15,097 nt of DNA from Tannerella sp. (GTDB lineage: Bacteria; Bacteroidota; Bacteroidia; Bacteroidales; Tannerellaceae), in assembly GCA_031277235.1 (NCBI GenBank), contig JAITMT010000365.1, positions 1-15,097 of the forward strand, read 5' to 3'. This document shows positions 1 through 9,400 of this stretch, one piece after another. Position 1 is the first letter of the stretch. Each line of letters opens with the position of its first letter. The notes under the pieces are model-generated. The model saw only the letters and a program-made list of their open reading frames with translations. It did no database searches and was not told where the DNA came from. A program made the position numbers and the translations under genes.

Positions 1-1
1 A

Positions 2-1435
2 ACTTCCGGACGCTATCATTCCGATTGGCTGAGTATGATGTATCCGCGTTTGAAATTGGCGAGAAATCTTTTGAGGGATGACGGGGTGATTTTTATTTCG
101 ATTGATGATCATGAGGTGCATAATTTAAGGAAGGTTTGTGATGAGATTTTTGGGGAAATGAATTTTGTGGCAGATTTGATTTGGACAAATAAAGAGGGAG
201 GCGGAAGTTCTGATAGCAAATATTTTAGAATAAAGCACGAACATATATTGGTTTACTCACGAATGTTAGAAAATATTGAAATTATAGGCGATAACATTGG
301 AAATGAAGATAGATATAAGGAGCAAGATAAACACTTACAAACAAGAGGAAAATACTATTTGCAAAAATTAGGTATGGGTTCTATACATTATTCAAGTAGT
401 TTAGATTATGCAATCGTAGCACCTGATGAGACAGAGATAATGCCAAAAGACAACAATAAAGGGCAAAAGGCTTGTTGGCGATGGTCAAAAGCTAAATTTG
501 AGTGGGGAATAGAAAACGACTATATCGTAATAAAAAAAGATAGAGATGAAATTTGGACTGTGTACACAAAACAATATTTAAATGCGGACAATGAGGGAAA
601 TATTATTGATAGAACTCAAAGACCTTTTGGAGTCATTGATACTTTTTCAAGTACGCAAGGTGCTAAACTTTTAAGAGTTTTAGGATTTGAAAATATTTTT
701 AATTTTTCAAAACCAGTAGATTTGATTAGATACTTGATAGAAAAGATTGATTTGTCCAACAACATCATTCTTGACTTCTTCTCCGGTTCTGCCACAACTG
801 CCCATGCTGTAATGCAACTCAACGGCGAAAACAACGGCAATCGCAAATACATTATGGTGCAACTCCCTGAACAGACTGATGAGAACAGTGAAGCCTACAA
901 AGCGGGATACAAGAATATTTGCGAAATCGGCAAAGAACGCATTCGCAGAGCTGCCAACAAAGTAAAAGAAGAAAAACGGGCGAAAGCCGAAAAAGACGGT
1001 ATGTTCGCCGATTTTGAAGATACGCAAGATTACGGTTTTCGTGTTTATCGTTTGGATTCAAGCAATATGCAAGACGTCTATTACCGTCCGCAAGACTACA
1101 AACAGGAAATTTTGGATTTGTTTGCCGACAATATCAAGCCCGATCGCTCGGCAGACGACCTTTTGGCGCAAGTGATGCTCGATTGGGGACTTCCGCTTTC
1201 GTACAAAATAGAGCGAGAAACGATACTCGGCAAGCAAGTTTTCAAAGTAGCGCAAGATTCACTTTTTGCCTGTTTCGACACAGGCATTGACGAGACCTTT
1301 GCCAAAGAAATAGCCAAAGAAAAGCCCTTGCGCGTAGTGTTCCGTGACAGCGGTTTTGCCAACGACACGGCAAAAATCAACGTTCAGCAATTGTTGAAAC
1401 AGTTAAGTCCGGAGACAGAAATGAAAGTGATGTGA
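2..1435 (+). CDS. mod: Type III R-M DNA adenine methyltransferase (Mod), 5' end outside window
   Basis: Modification subunit of a type III restriction-modification system; it would methylate adenine in a short asymmetric site and give the Mod-Res complex its specificity. The frame is open from base 2, and the codons before the first in-window ATG (35) encode TSGRYHSDWLS, a normal Mod stretch, so the gene starts upstream. The DPPY motif and N-terminus are missing from view. Numbering from the ATG at 35, residues 3-45 (YPRLKLARNLLRDDGVIFIS, then SIDDHEV) are typical of Mod after motif IV. Residues around 50-65 (WTNKEGGGSSDSK) lead into the variable target-recognition region (about 70-240). The AdoMet-binding motif I, DFFSGSATTAHA, lies at 247-258, giving the beta-class order with motif IV before motif I. 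A Lys/Glu-rich stretch follows near 300-320. The ATPase gene begins 15 bases after the stop. The central part is strikingly AT-rich (see findings). Family assignment is secure; target sequence and activity cannot be read here. Confidence 0.95.
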   Translation, partial: TSGRYHSDWLSMMYPRLKLARNLLRDDGVIFISIDDHEVHNLRKVCDEIFGEMNFVADLIWTNKEGGGSSDSKYFRIKHEHILVYSRMLENIEIIGDNIGNEDRYKEQDKHLQTRGKYYLQKLGMGSIHYSSSLDYAIVAPDETEIMPKDNNKGQKACWRWSKAKFEWGIENDYIVIKKDRDEIWTVYTKQYLNADNEGNIIDRTQRPFGVIDTFSSTQGAKLLRVLGFENIFNFSKPVDLIRYLIEKIDLSNNIILDFFSGSATTAHAVMQLNGENNGNRKYIMVQLPEQTDENSEAYKAGYKNICEIGKERIRRAANKVKEEKRAKAEKDGMFADFEDTQDYGFRVYRLDSSNMQDVYYRPQDYKQEILDLFADNIKPDRSADDLLAQVMLDWGLPLSYKIERETILGKQVFKVAQDSLFACFDTGIDETFAKEIAKEKPLRVVFRDSGFANDTAKINVQQLLKQLSPETEMKVM

Positions 1436-1437
1436 AA

Positions 1438-1451
1438 TAAAAAATAAAAAA
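1438..1451 (+). repeat. Two tandem TAAAAAA heptamers at the ATPase start codon
   Basis: The 15-base gap between mod and the ATPase gene is almost entirely A/T and consists of two perfect TAAAAAA copies; the last A is the first base of the ATG. There is no Shine-Dalgarno site, which is common in Bacteroidota, where A-rich leaders often replace it. Two copies could slip during replication and alter the leader, but this is speculation. Confidence 0.6.
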
Positions 1452-2569
1452 TGGCGACAAATAAAAATGAACGGTTAATGACCGTAACAATAAGCGGTTT
1501 CAAGTCTATTTCTTCTCAAAAACCTTTGACTATAGATTTGGGGAATATTAATATCTTACTTGGCGCTAATGGCTCAGGGAAGAGCAATATTATCAGTTTT
1601 TTCAAAATGCTAAATTATATGATGTCAGGCAATCTTCAACTCTTTGTCGAAAAAGCCGGGACGGGACAAGTATTCTTGTATTACGGTTCAAAACAGACAT
1701 CATTGATTACCGGCAAAATGTGCTTTGAAAATGAAACGCATACCAATGATTATACTTTTAAGCTTACACATGCAAGTCCTGACAGGCTTATTATTACTTC
1801 TGAAGAAATTGTATGGGGGAGAAAAGAACGTGGTAAACAAACCATTCTCCTAAGTTCCGATTTTAAAGAATCCGGCTTGATAAACAATAGCGATCAAACA
1901 GCGAAAGTTATTCATAAAATCTTATCAAACTGCAAAGTATATCAGTTTCACGATTCTTCGGCAGAAAGTCCTATCCGGCAATCTTCACGCATTGAATTTT
2001 CCGATTATTTTCAGTCGGAAGGAAATAACCTGGCTTCGTTTCTTTATTCTTTAAAAATCAATTATTCAACGAATTATCAACGAATTGTCAGTTACATTCG
2101 GCAAATTATGCCACAATTCAACAATTTTTATCTTGTCCCGAATGAGCGGGGTTATATTATGCTCAAATGGACAGACAAATCTCCCAATGATTATATCCTG
2201 TTGCCCGAACAATTCTCTGATGGAACAATCCGATTTATCGCATTGGCGACCTTGCTGTTGCAGCCTAAAAAGACGATGCCGGATGTGATTCTCATTGACG
2301 GACCTGAATTGGGTTTACACCCTTTCGCGATAACTCAATTAGCAGAGATGATCAAAGAGGCTTCGAAAAGTACGCAAATCATTGTAGCTACACAATCGCC
2401 CGGATTGGTTGATGAATTTAAAGCAAATCAAATAACAATTATCGAACGCGACGAGGAAAGCGAATCAACGGTTGCCCGAAAACTAAACGAAATAGAATTG
2501 GCGGATTGGTTGGGAAATTATTCTCTAAGCGAATTGTGGGATAAAAATGTATTGGGAGGACGACCATAA
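1451..2569 (+). CDS. ABC/RecF-type AAA family ATPase (AAA_21-like), partner of DUF4276 protein
   Basis: A 372-residue ATPase of the ABC/SMC-like class found in OLD and PARIS-type systems. The N-terminus has the usual TISGFKSI strand (13-20), Walker A GANGSGKS (38-45), an ABC-signature-like FSDGT (255-259), Walker B VILID ending at Asp283 followed by GPELGLHP (284-291), and an H-loop-like VATQSPG (312-318). All nucleotide-binding elements are in the right order, so the gene appears intact. The exception is the residue after the Walker B aspartate: the usual DEPE is DGPE, so the expected catalytic glutamate is glycine (codon GGA at 2300-2302). No Shine-Dalgarno site precedes the ATG at 1451; Met10 is a possible later start. 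The stop overlaps the next gene by one base (TAATG), indicating a translationally coupled pair. Such ATPases commonly act as sensors or scaffolds for a Toprim-type effector; that role here is inferred from pairing. The family is clear, the biological role is not. Confidence 0.9.
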   Translation: MATNKNERLMTVTISGFKSISSQKPLTIDLGNINILLGANGSGKSNIISFFKMLNYMMSGNLQLFVEKAGTGQVFLYYGSKQTSLITGKMCFENETHTNDYTFKLTHASPDRLIITSEEIVWGRKERGKQTILLSSDFKESGLINNSDQTAKVIHKILSNCKVYQFHDSSAESPIRQSSRIEFSDYFQSEGNNLASFLYSLKINYSTNYQRIVSYIRQIMPQFNNFYLVPNERGYIMLKWTDKSPNDYILLPEQFSDGTIRFIALATLLLQPKKTMPDVILIDGPELGLHPFAITQLAEMIKEASKSTQIIVATQSPGLVDEFKANQITIIERDEESESTVARKLNEIELADWLGNYSLSELWDKNVLGGRP

Positions 2570-3270
2570 TGAGCCAAGTGATTTTAAATATATTGTGTGA
2601 AGGACAAACAGAAGACCGTTTTGCTCAAAATGTCCTTAAACCTTCCCTGAAAAATTTGGATATAGTCGTCAAAACACAACTTCTAGTTACAAACAGGAAG
2701 AAAAATATTCGTGGCGGAATGATAAGTTACGAGCAGGCAAAAACCGATTTATCTCTTTGGATTAAGCAGCATAGCTCAAAATCACACGAAACACATTATT
2801 TTACAACGATGTTTGATTTTTATGCACTTCCAAATGATTTTCCGGGTTATGAAGATGCAAATCAAACAAGTGATTGTTATGCTTCTGTTCTGAAACTGGA
2901 AAAAGAATTTAGTAAAGACATACATTTTGCACGATTTATTCCATACATTCAGTTGCACGAATTTGAGGCATTAGTATTTTGTGGTTTAGAACATTTATTG
3001 GTGGATTATCCTGATATGACGAAAGAAATTAGACAGTTAGGCAAAGTATTGGAAAAATATGGAGGAAATCCGGAAAAAATAAATAAAAATCCTGAAACAG
3101 CTCCATCAAAACAGATTATCAAGACTTTTGAATTGAAGCATCATTATGATAAACCCAAATTAGGAGAATTTGTAACCCGTAAAGTCGGGATTACCGGTTT
3201 GAAGGAAAAATGCCCCCATTTTAAAGAATGGATAGAAAAGTTGGAAAAAATTACTGAGAAAAGCCTATGA
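2569..3270 (+). CDS. DUF4276 family protein, Toprim-like putative effector
   Basis: A 233-residue protein matching DUF4276 by its hallmark segments: an N-terminal ILCEGQTED (8-16), a central MFDFYALP (81-88), and LHEFEALVF (129-137). The early Glu11 on a beta strand followed by an acidic centre (Asp83) resembles Toprim folds, and such proteins are recurrent partners of AAA_21 ATPases. There is no signal peptide or membrane segment. It overlaps the ATPase gene by one base upstream and res by four bases (ATGA) downstream, so it is expressed with both. By analogy with ATPase-plus-Toprim systems (PARIS AriA/AriB, AbiL, RloAB) it could be a nuclease effector released or activated by the ATPase. 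That is inference; no DUF4276 activity can be read from the sequence. The gene is AT-richer than the following one: bases 3061-3120 have 20 G/C of 60, versus 34 of 60 at 4801-4860 in res. This fits a separate origin. Confidence 0.88.
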   Translation: MSQVILNILCEGQTEDRFAQNVLKPSLKNLDIVVKTQLLVTNRKKNIRGGMISYEQAKTDLSLWIKQHSSKSHETHYFTTMFDFYALPNDFPGYEDANQTSDCYASVLKLEKEFSKDIHFARFIPYIQLHEFEALVFCGLEHLLVDYPDMTKEIRQLGKVLEKYGGNPEKINKNPETAPSKQIIKTFELKHHYDKPKLGEFVTRKVGITGLKEKCPHFKEWIEKLEKITEKSL

Positions 3271-6200
3271 AACTCCAATTCAAAGAGCAGCAATTTCAGA
3301 AAGACGCCGTCCGGGCGGTGGTTGATTGTTTCGATGGGCAGCCACTGAAAACCAACCGCTTTACGCTGGAACGCAGCAGGGAGATTATTCGCCGTGCAAA
3401 ACAGGCAGCAGCAGGTGAAACGGAACTGTTTGAAAAAGATGTATTTGAAGATATCGGCTATCGCAATAGCCCGATACTGATTCCGGAAAATCATATTCTG
3501 GAGAATATACGCAAAATACAAAACGGAAATGAGATACGTGAAAGCGAACGTATAGAACGTCCTGCCGGAAGCGGTTGCTACCATTTAACCGTCGAAATGG
3601 AAACCGGTACCGGAAAGACTTATACCTATATCCGAACCATGTACGAACTGCACAAAAAATACGGTTGGAGCAAATACATTGTGATAGTGCCGAGTATTGC
3701 CATTCGCGAAGGCGTGTATAAATCCTTTCAACTCACGCAAGACCATTTTCAGGAGTTGTACGGACACAAAATTGCACCGTTTATCTATAATTCGAGCAGT
3801 CCGCAGGATATAGAAAACTTTGCATCCGATAGCCGCATCAGCGTGATGATTATCAATACGCAAGCGTTCAACGCACGTGGAGCCGATGCCCGCCGCATCT
3901 ATCAGGAACTCGACCAATTCGGCACGCGAAAACCGATTGAAATCATTTCGCAAACCAATCCGATTTTGATTATTGATGAACCGCAATCGGTTGACGGTGC
4001 CAAAACGCTCGAAAGCATGCAAGATTTCAAGCCTTTGTTTACTTTGCGTTATTCGGCAACCCACCGCGTGGAGTACAACAAAGTCTATCGCCTTGATGCG
4101 CTTGATGCTTACAACAAACGCCTGGTAAAGAAAATTCAGGTAAAAGGCGTTTCACTGAAAAGCAGCACCGGCACAAGCGGCTATCTCTATTTGGAAGATG
4201 TTGTTTTGAGTTCAGGTAACCCATTGGCACTCGTTGAATTTGAAAAACGAAGCGCGCAAGGCGTTAAGCGTGTACGCCAAAAATTAGCACAGGGAGCCAA
4301 TCTTTTTGAACTTTCGGGCGGAATGCCTGCCTATCAAAATATCACGATTCAAGAGATAAACGGTGCGCAGAAAAAAATCATTGTGAGCGGAGAAGAAATT
4401 TACACAGGCGATATTCTCAATGATCAAAACGACAGTACCCTTCGGCGCGTGCAAATTCGCGAAACCGTACTTTCGCACCTCAAAAAGGAAAAGCAACTTT
4501 TTGAAAAAGGGGTAAAAGTGCTTTCGCTTTTCTTTATTGATTCGGTGGAACGCTACCGGATATATGACGAAAACGGTGATGCAAGTCCGGGCGAATATGC
4601 CAAAATCTTTCAAGAGGAATACAACAACGCCAAAAACGATTTCTTAGACCTTTTCCAACAGGAATACAACGATTATCTACACAATACCGATGCAAGCCAA
4701 GTTGTAAAAGGCTATTTTCCAACTTATTTTTCCTATTTGGAACGCGATGAACCGCAACGCATTCACGAAGGCTATTTTGCCATAGATAAAAAGAAAAGCG
4801 GCAAAGGGCGAATGGTTGACCCCGAACTCAAACGGGGCAAGGAAGATTCGGACGACGCTTCGGCTTACGATTTGATTATGAAAGACAAAGAGCGGCTGTT
4901 GAGTTTCACGGAGCCGGTGCGTTTTATCTTTTCGCACTCTGCCCTCAAAGAGGGTTGGGACAATCCGAATGTGTTTCAAATCTGCACGCTCAAAAATCCC
5001 GAAGGCAGTAGCGAAATTCGCCGCCGGCAGGAAGTTGGGCGCGGTATGCGCCTATGTGTCAATCAAGACGGCGTTCGTTTAGACTACGAAATGATTGGCG
5101 ATGAAGTGCATAACACGAATATTCTCACTGTTATTGCTTCCGAAAGTTACGAGGCATTTGCCAAAGGTCTGCAAAGCGAAATTGCCGCTACACTCAAAGA
5201 CCGTCCGCAAAAAGCCGAAGTCGAATTCTTTGTCAGTAAAATGGTTGAAAATGCAACAGGAGAAAAATACCGCCTGACACAAGATGATGCCAAGAAAATC
5301 AATAAATTACTGTACAAAAATGATATTATAGACGAAGAAGATAAAATTACGCCTACAGGCAAAGAAATTATCGAAAAAGCGGCAATGCCTTTACCCGAAA
5401 ACCTGGAAACATACCGGGCAAGCGTGGCAATTCTTTTGAAATCTATTTATACCGAAACGACATTCAAACCCGAAGATGCACGCAAAATAATTTCATTGCC
5501 CACAAATGCGAATTTCAAAAAGAAAGAGTTTCAGGAATTGTGGAAAAAAATCAATCTGAAATCCATTTATGAAGTACAATTCGATACACCGAAATTGATT
5601 GAAGAAAGTGTATGTCTTATCAATAAAGATTTACACATTGCCGATATGGTGTACGAAGTTAAAACGGGCGAGCAAAAGACAGAGGGTTTGAAAGAAGATT
5701 TGGATAGCGGTACGCATATCGCACAATCGGGCAGCGAACGTTTTAAACTCAAAAGCAATCCCTACTACAATACCGTGTACGACATTGTAGGTGAAATAGA
5801 AAATCGAACAAATCTCACACGAAGCACAATTGTTTCGGTTTTACAAAAAATAAAAGCCGATAAATTCCATTTGTTGGGTAAGAATCCCGAAGAATTCATC
5901 GCAAAAATCAGCAAAATCATCAACGAAGCGAAAGCACGTTTGATATTTAACAACATCGTGTATCACAAAATTGAAGAAGAATACGATGCCAAAACGGTAT
6001 TTACCAACGACAATACCGCTCTGCGCAGCGAATTGATATTGAAAAAACATATCTACGACCAACTCACCTCCGACTCAAAAATTGAAAGCGAATTTGCCCG
6101 CGCATTGGAGCGGGCGGTTGAAGTGGTGGTGTATGCCAAATTGCCCAAAAATTTTCATATCACAACACCCGTCGGGAATTACACTCCCGACTGGGCAATT

Positions 6201-6401
6201 GTGTTCGACAAGGAAAAAGTGCGGCACATTTATTTTGTTGCCGAAACAAAAGGTTCCGATTCGACATTGGACTTGCGTGATGTCGAAAAACTGAAAATCC
6301 ATTGCGCCAAAGTACACTTCGATGAAATTACCAACAAGGAAGTAAAATATAACGTAGTAAACAGTTACGATAAATTAATGGAATTGGTGCAACTGAAATG
6401 A
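3267..6401 (+). CDS. res: Type III restriction endonuclease subunit (Res)
   Basis: A 1044-residue DNA translocase/nuclease that works with Mod to cut unmodified DNA after ATP-driven communication between sites. Superfamily 2 helicase motifs are complete: motif I ETGTGKT (112-118), motif II DEPQ (237-240), motif III SATHR (263-267), a motif V region near 560 (ALKEGWDNPNVFQ), and motif VI QEVGRGMR (588-595). The C-terminal nuclease has the PD-ExK signature Pro974-Asp975 with Glu993-Thr-Lys995 in a VAETKG strand, as in type III Res proteins. All catalytic residues are present and there is no frameshift, so the enzyme looks functional. The start overlaps the DUF4276 gene by four bases (ATGA), and the stop overlaps the helicase gene in the same way. 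In classical type III loci res directly follows mod; here two genes lie between them. Confidence 0.96.
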   Translation: MKLQFKEQQFQKDAVRAVVDCFDGQPLKTNRFTLERSREIIRRAKQAAAGETELFEKDVFEDIGYRNSPILIPENHILENIRKIQNGNEIRESERIERPAGSGCYHLTVEMETGTGKTYTYIRTMYELHKKYGWSKYIVIVPSIAIREGVYKSFQLTQDHFQELYGHKIAPFIYNSSSPQDIENFASDSRISVMIINTQAFNARGADARRIYQELDQFGTRKPIEIISQTNPILIIDEPQSVDGAKTLESMQDFKPLFTLRYSATHRVEYNKVYRLDALDAYNKRLVKKIQVKGVSLKSSTGTSGYLYLEDVVLSSGNPLALVEFEKRSAQGVKRVRQKLAQGANLFELSGGMPAYQNITIQEINGAQKKIIVSGEEIYTGDILNDQNDSTLRRVQIRETVLSHLKKEKQLFEKGVKVLSLFFIDSVERYRIYDENGDASPGEYAKIFQEEYNNAKNDFLDLFQQEYNDYLHNTDASQVVKGYFPTYFSYLERDEPQRIHEGYFAIDKKKSGKGRMVDPELKRGKEDSDDASAYDLIMKDKERLLSFTEPVRFIFSHSALKEGWDNPNVFQICTLKNPEGSSEIRRRQEVGRGMRLCVNQDGVRLDYEMIGDEVHNTNILTVIASESYEAFAKGLQSEIAATLKDRPQKAEVEFFVSKMVENATGEKYRLTQDDAKKINKLLYKNDIIDEEDKITPTGKEIIEKAAMPLPENLETYRASVAILLKSIYTETTFKPEDARKIISLPTNANFKKKEFQELWKKINLKSIYEVQFDTPKLIEESVCLINKDLHIADMVYEVKTGEQKTEGLKEDLDSGTHIAQSGSERFKLKSNPYYNTVYDIVGEIENRTNLTRSTIVSVLQKIKADKFHLLGKNPEEFIAKISKIINEAKARLIFNNIVYHKIEEEYDAKTVFTNDNTALRSELILKKHIYDQLTSDSKIESEFARALERAVEVVVYAKLPKNFHITTPVGNYTPDWAIVFDKEKVRHIYFVAETKGSDSTLDLRDVEKLKIHCAKVHFDEITNKEVKYNVVNSYDKLMELVQLK

Positions 6402-9400
6402 AACTGATAGATAATGTAAATAGTCGTTTGATTGACGATTTGAAGCAAACAATCGTCAAAGGCAGTCGCTTGCATATTGCGGGTGCCTCGTTTTCCATTT
6501 ATGCTTACGAAGCCCTGAAAAAAGAACTCAATCAGATTGACGGATTACAGTTTATCTTTTCCTCGCCTGCTTTCATAGAAGAAAACCTAAAGAAAGATGC
6601 GCGGCAGTTTTACATTCCACATATTTACAACGAAGCCGATCTTTGTGGCGGCGATTTTGAATTGCGCCTGAAAAATCAACTCAACCAACGGGCAATAGCC
6701 AAAGAATGTGCCGAATGGGTAAAAGACAAAGTAACATTCAAGTCGAATAAAAACCGAACTACGCCACTCAATGGCTTGATTTATGTTGAAAACAAAGACA
6801 GGAAAGAATTTGCCTATTCGGGCGTAAGCAGTTTTACCACTTCCGATTTGGGACTTACCCAACGCAAAGGTTTCCCGACTTTAATTCAGCAAACACCCTA
6901 TCCAAACAGTACGGCATATCTCGAATGGTTTAACCAAATTTGGGAAAACGAAGAAGATTTGACCGACGTGAGCAACAAAGTACGTGATTACTTTGAAAAT
7001 GCGTTCAAAGATAACAGCCCCGAATTTATCTATTTTGTTACACTTTACAACATTTTTAACGATTTTTTAGACGATTTGTCATTGGATAATCTTCCGAACG
7101 AAAAGGTGGGATTTAAAGAATCGCTTGTTTGGAAAATGCTTTACAATTTCCAGCAAGATGCCGTAATTGGCGCCATCAACAAATTGGAAAAATACAACGG
7201 CTGCATTTTGGCAGATAGCGTGGGACTGGGTAAAACATTTTCGGCTTTGGGTGTTATCAAATATTACGAAATGCGCAACAAAGATGTGTTGGTGCTTTGT
7301 CCAAAAAAATTGGAAGCAAACTGGAACACATATCGCCACAACGACAAAAACAACATTCTTTCCGGCGACCGTTTTCGCTACGATGTGTTGTTTCATACCG
7401 ACCTGTCGCGTGAAAAAGGAGAGAGCAACGGGCGAAATCTTGAAGCCGTAAATTGGGGAAATTACGGCTTGGTGGTGATTGACGAATCGCACAATTTCCG
7501 CAACAACAACACCGTAGCCGGTAAAGAAAACCGTTATCAGAAACTTTTGCGGAGAATCATTAAAGAAGGCATTCAAACCAAAGTATTGATGCTTTCTGCA
7601 ACACCGGTAAACAATCGTTTCAACGATTTGCGCAATCAATTGGCTCTGGCATACGAGGGGAATCCCGAAGAAATAGACAGCAAATTAAACGCGGCAAAAG
7701 GTATTGACCAAATATTCAGTCAGGCACAAAAAGCTTTTAATCAATGGAGTAAAATGAAAACTGCGCAGCGAACCACCGAAATGTTGCTCGCAATGCTTGA
7801 CTTCGATTTCTTTGAAATATTGGATTCGCTAACCATAGCCCGTTCCCGTAAACACATTACCAATTATTACGACACGACCGATATTGGCAAGTTTCCGAAA
7901 CGGAACAAACCCGTTTCCGTCGAAAGCCCCTTGACAAATGATAAAAGCATTGGATACGCTTACATTGCCGATCAATTGGGTTTGCTTAATTTATCCGTTT
8001 ACACACCGCTCAAATATGTTTTGCCAAGCAAAATGGAATATTATGAAATGCGGTATGATAAAACTGTAAAAGAAGGAAAGGGCGGACGATTGAAGCAGAC
8101 AGACCGCGAGCAGCATTTGCAAATCCTGATGCGAATCAATTTGCTGAAGCGGATTGAAAGTTCGGTTCATTCTTTTAGAATTACGCTGACCGGAATTATT
8201 GAACAAATAGAAAAAGCACTGAAATCTATCACGCAGAACAATTTTAACAACGAATATGAAGGTATTCAGGCAAAAATAGACGATGAGAATTTTGAATGGG
8301 AATCGGAATGGGGCGATGAAGAAAATATTATCGGAAAAAAGGTGAAAATTCATATTGCCGACATGGATACAACCAAATGGGAGGAAGATTTATCCACCGA
8401 TTTGTTTTTGCTGAACGACTTGCTGAACAGAACAAAACCGATTGATAAAGATAAAGATATAAAATTACAAGAGTTAAAGTCATTGATAGAAAATAAAATA
8501 TCGCAGCCATTTAATACCGGAAATAGAAAAGCAATCATTTTCACCGCTTTTGCCGATACGGCTCAATATCTTTATAAAGAATTAAGCCAATATCTAAAGG
8601 AGAAATACGGGGTAAATATCGCATTAATTACCGGGTCCCAACGCCTTTGTTCGGAAAAGAAAATACCAACCGACCTGAACGCCATTCTTTCCTGTTTTTC
8701 ACCTCTGTCGAAAGGCAAGGCTCAAATATATCCCGACATACAGGAATCCATAGACCTGCTTATTGCCACCGATTGTATTTCGGAAGGACAGAATTTACAG
8801 GATTGCGATTACTTGATTAACTACGATATTCATTGGAATCCCGTGCGCATTATTCAACGTTTTGGACGTATTGACCGTATCGGTTCAAAAAATGACAGTA
8901 TTACCCTTGTTAATTTTTGGCCCGATGTTACGCTCGACACTTATATCAATTTAAAACAGCGTGTTGAAAATCGTATGCTTATTGCCAATATGGCGGGTAC
9001 GGGCGATGATAATGTATTGAATACTGAGGAAAAAGATTTGGAATACCGCAAAATTCAATTACAAAAATTGAAAGAGGAAGTGATTGATTTGGAAGATTTG
9101 CGTGAAGGTGTTTCCATTACCGATTTGGGATTAAACGATTTCAGAGTAGATTTGAGTAATCTTATAAAAGAATATAAGGACGTAAAAAATATTCCTGAAG
9201 GCTTGCACGCTGTTGTTTCGGCAAGTGAAAATTTTCCACGGGGAGTCATTTTTATTTTGAAAAATGTAAATGAAAACGTCAATATAGACAAGCTCAATCG
9301 CCTTCATCCTTACTATCTGGTTTACATTAAAAATTCCGGAGAACTGCAATTAAAACACTTCGAATCAAAGAAAATATTAGATGTGATACGACTAATGTGC

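Noticed and set aside
1451..3270. Naming the ATPase-DUF4276 pair outright as PARIS or AbiL
   Set aside because: PARIS uses a DUF4435 effector, and membership in AbiL cannot be settled without profile searches; only the general architecture matches.
7079..7639. A 186-codon minus-strand open frame inside the helicase gene
   Set aside because: It lies opposite the conserved helicase motifs I to III and has no recognisable domain; it is an antisense shadow.
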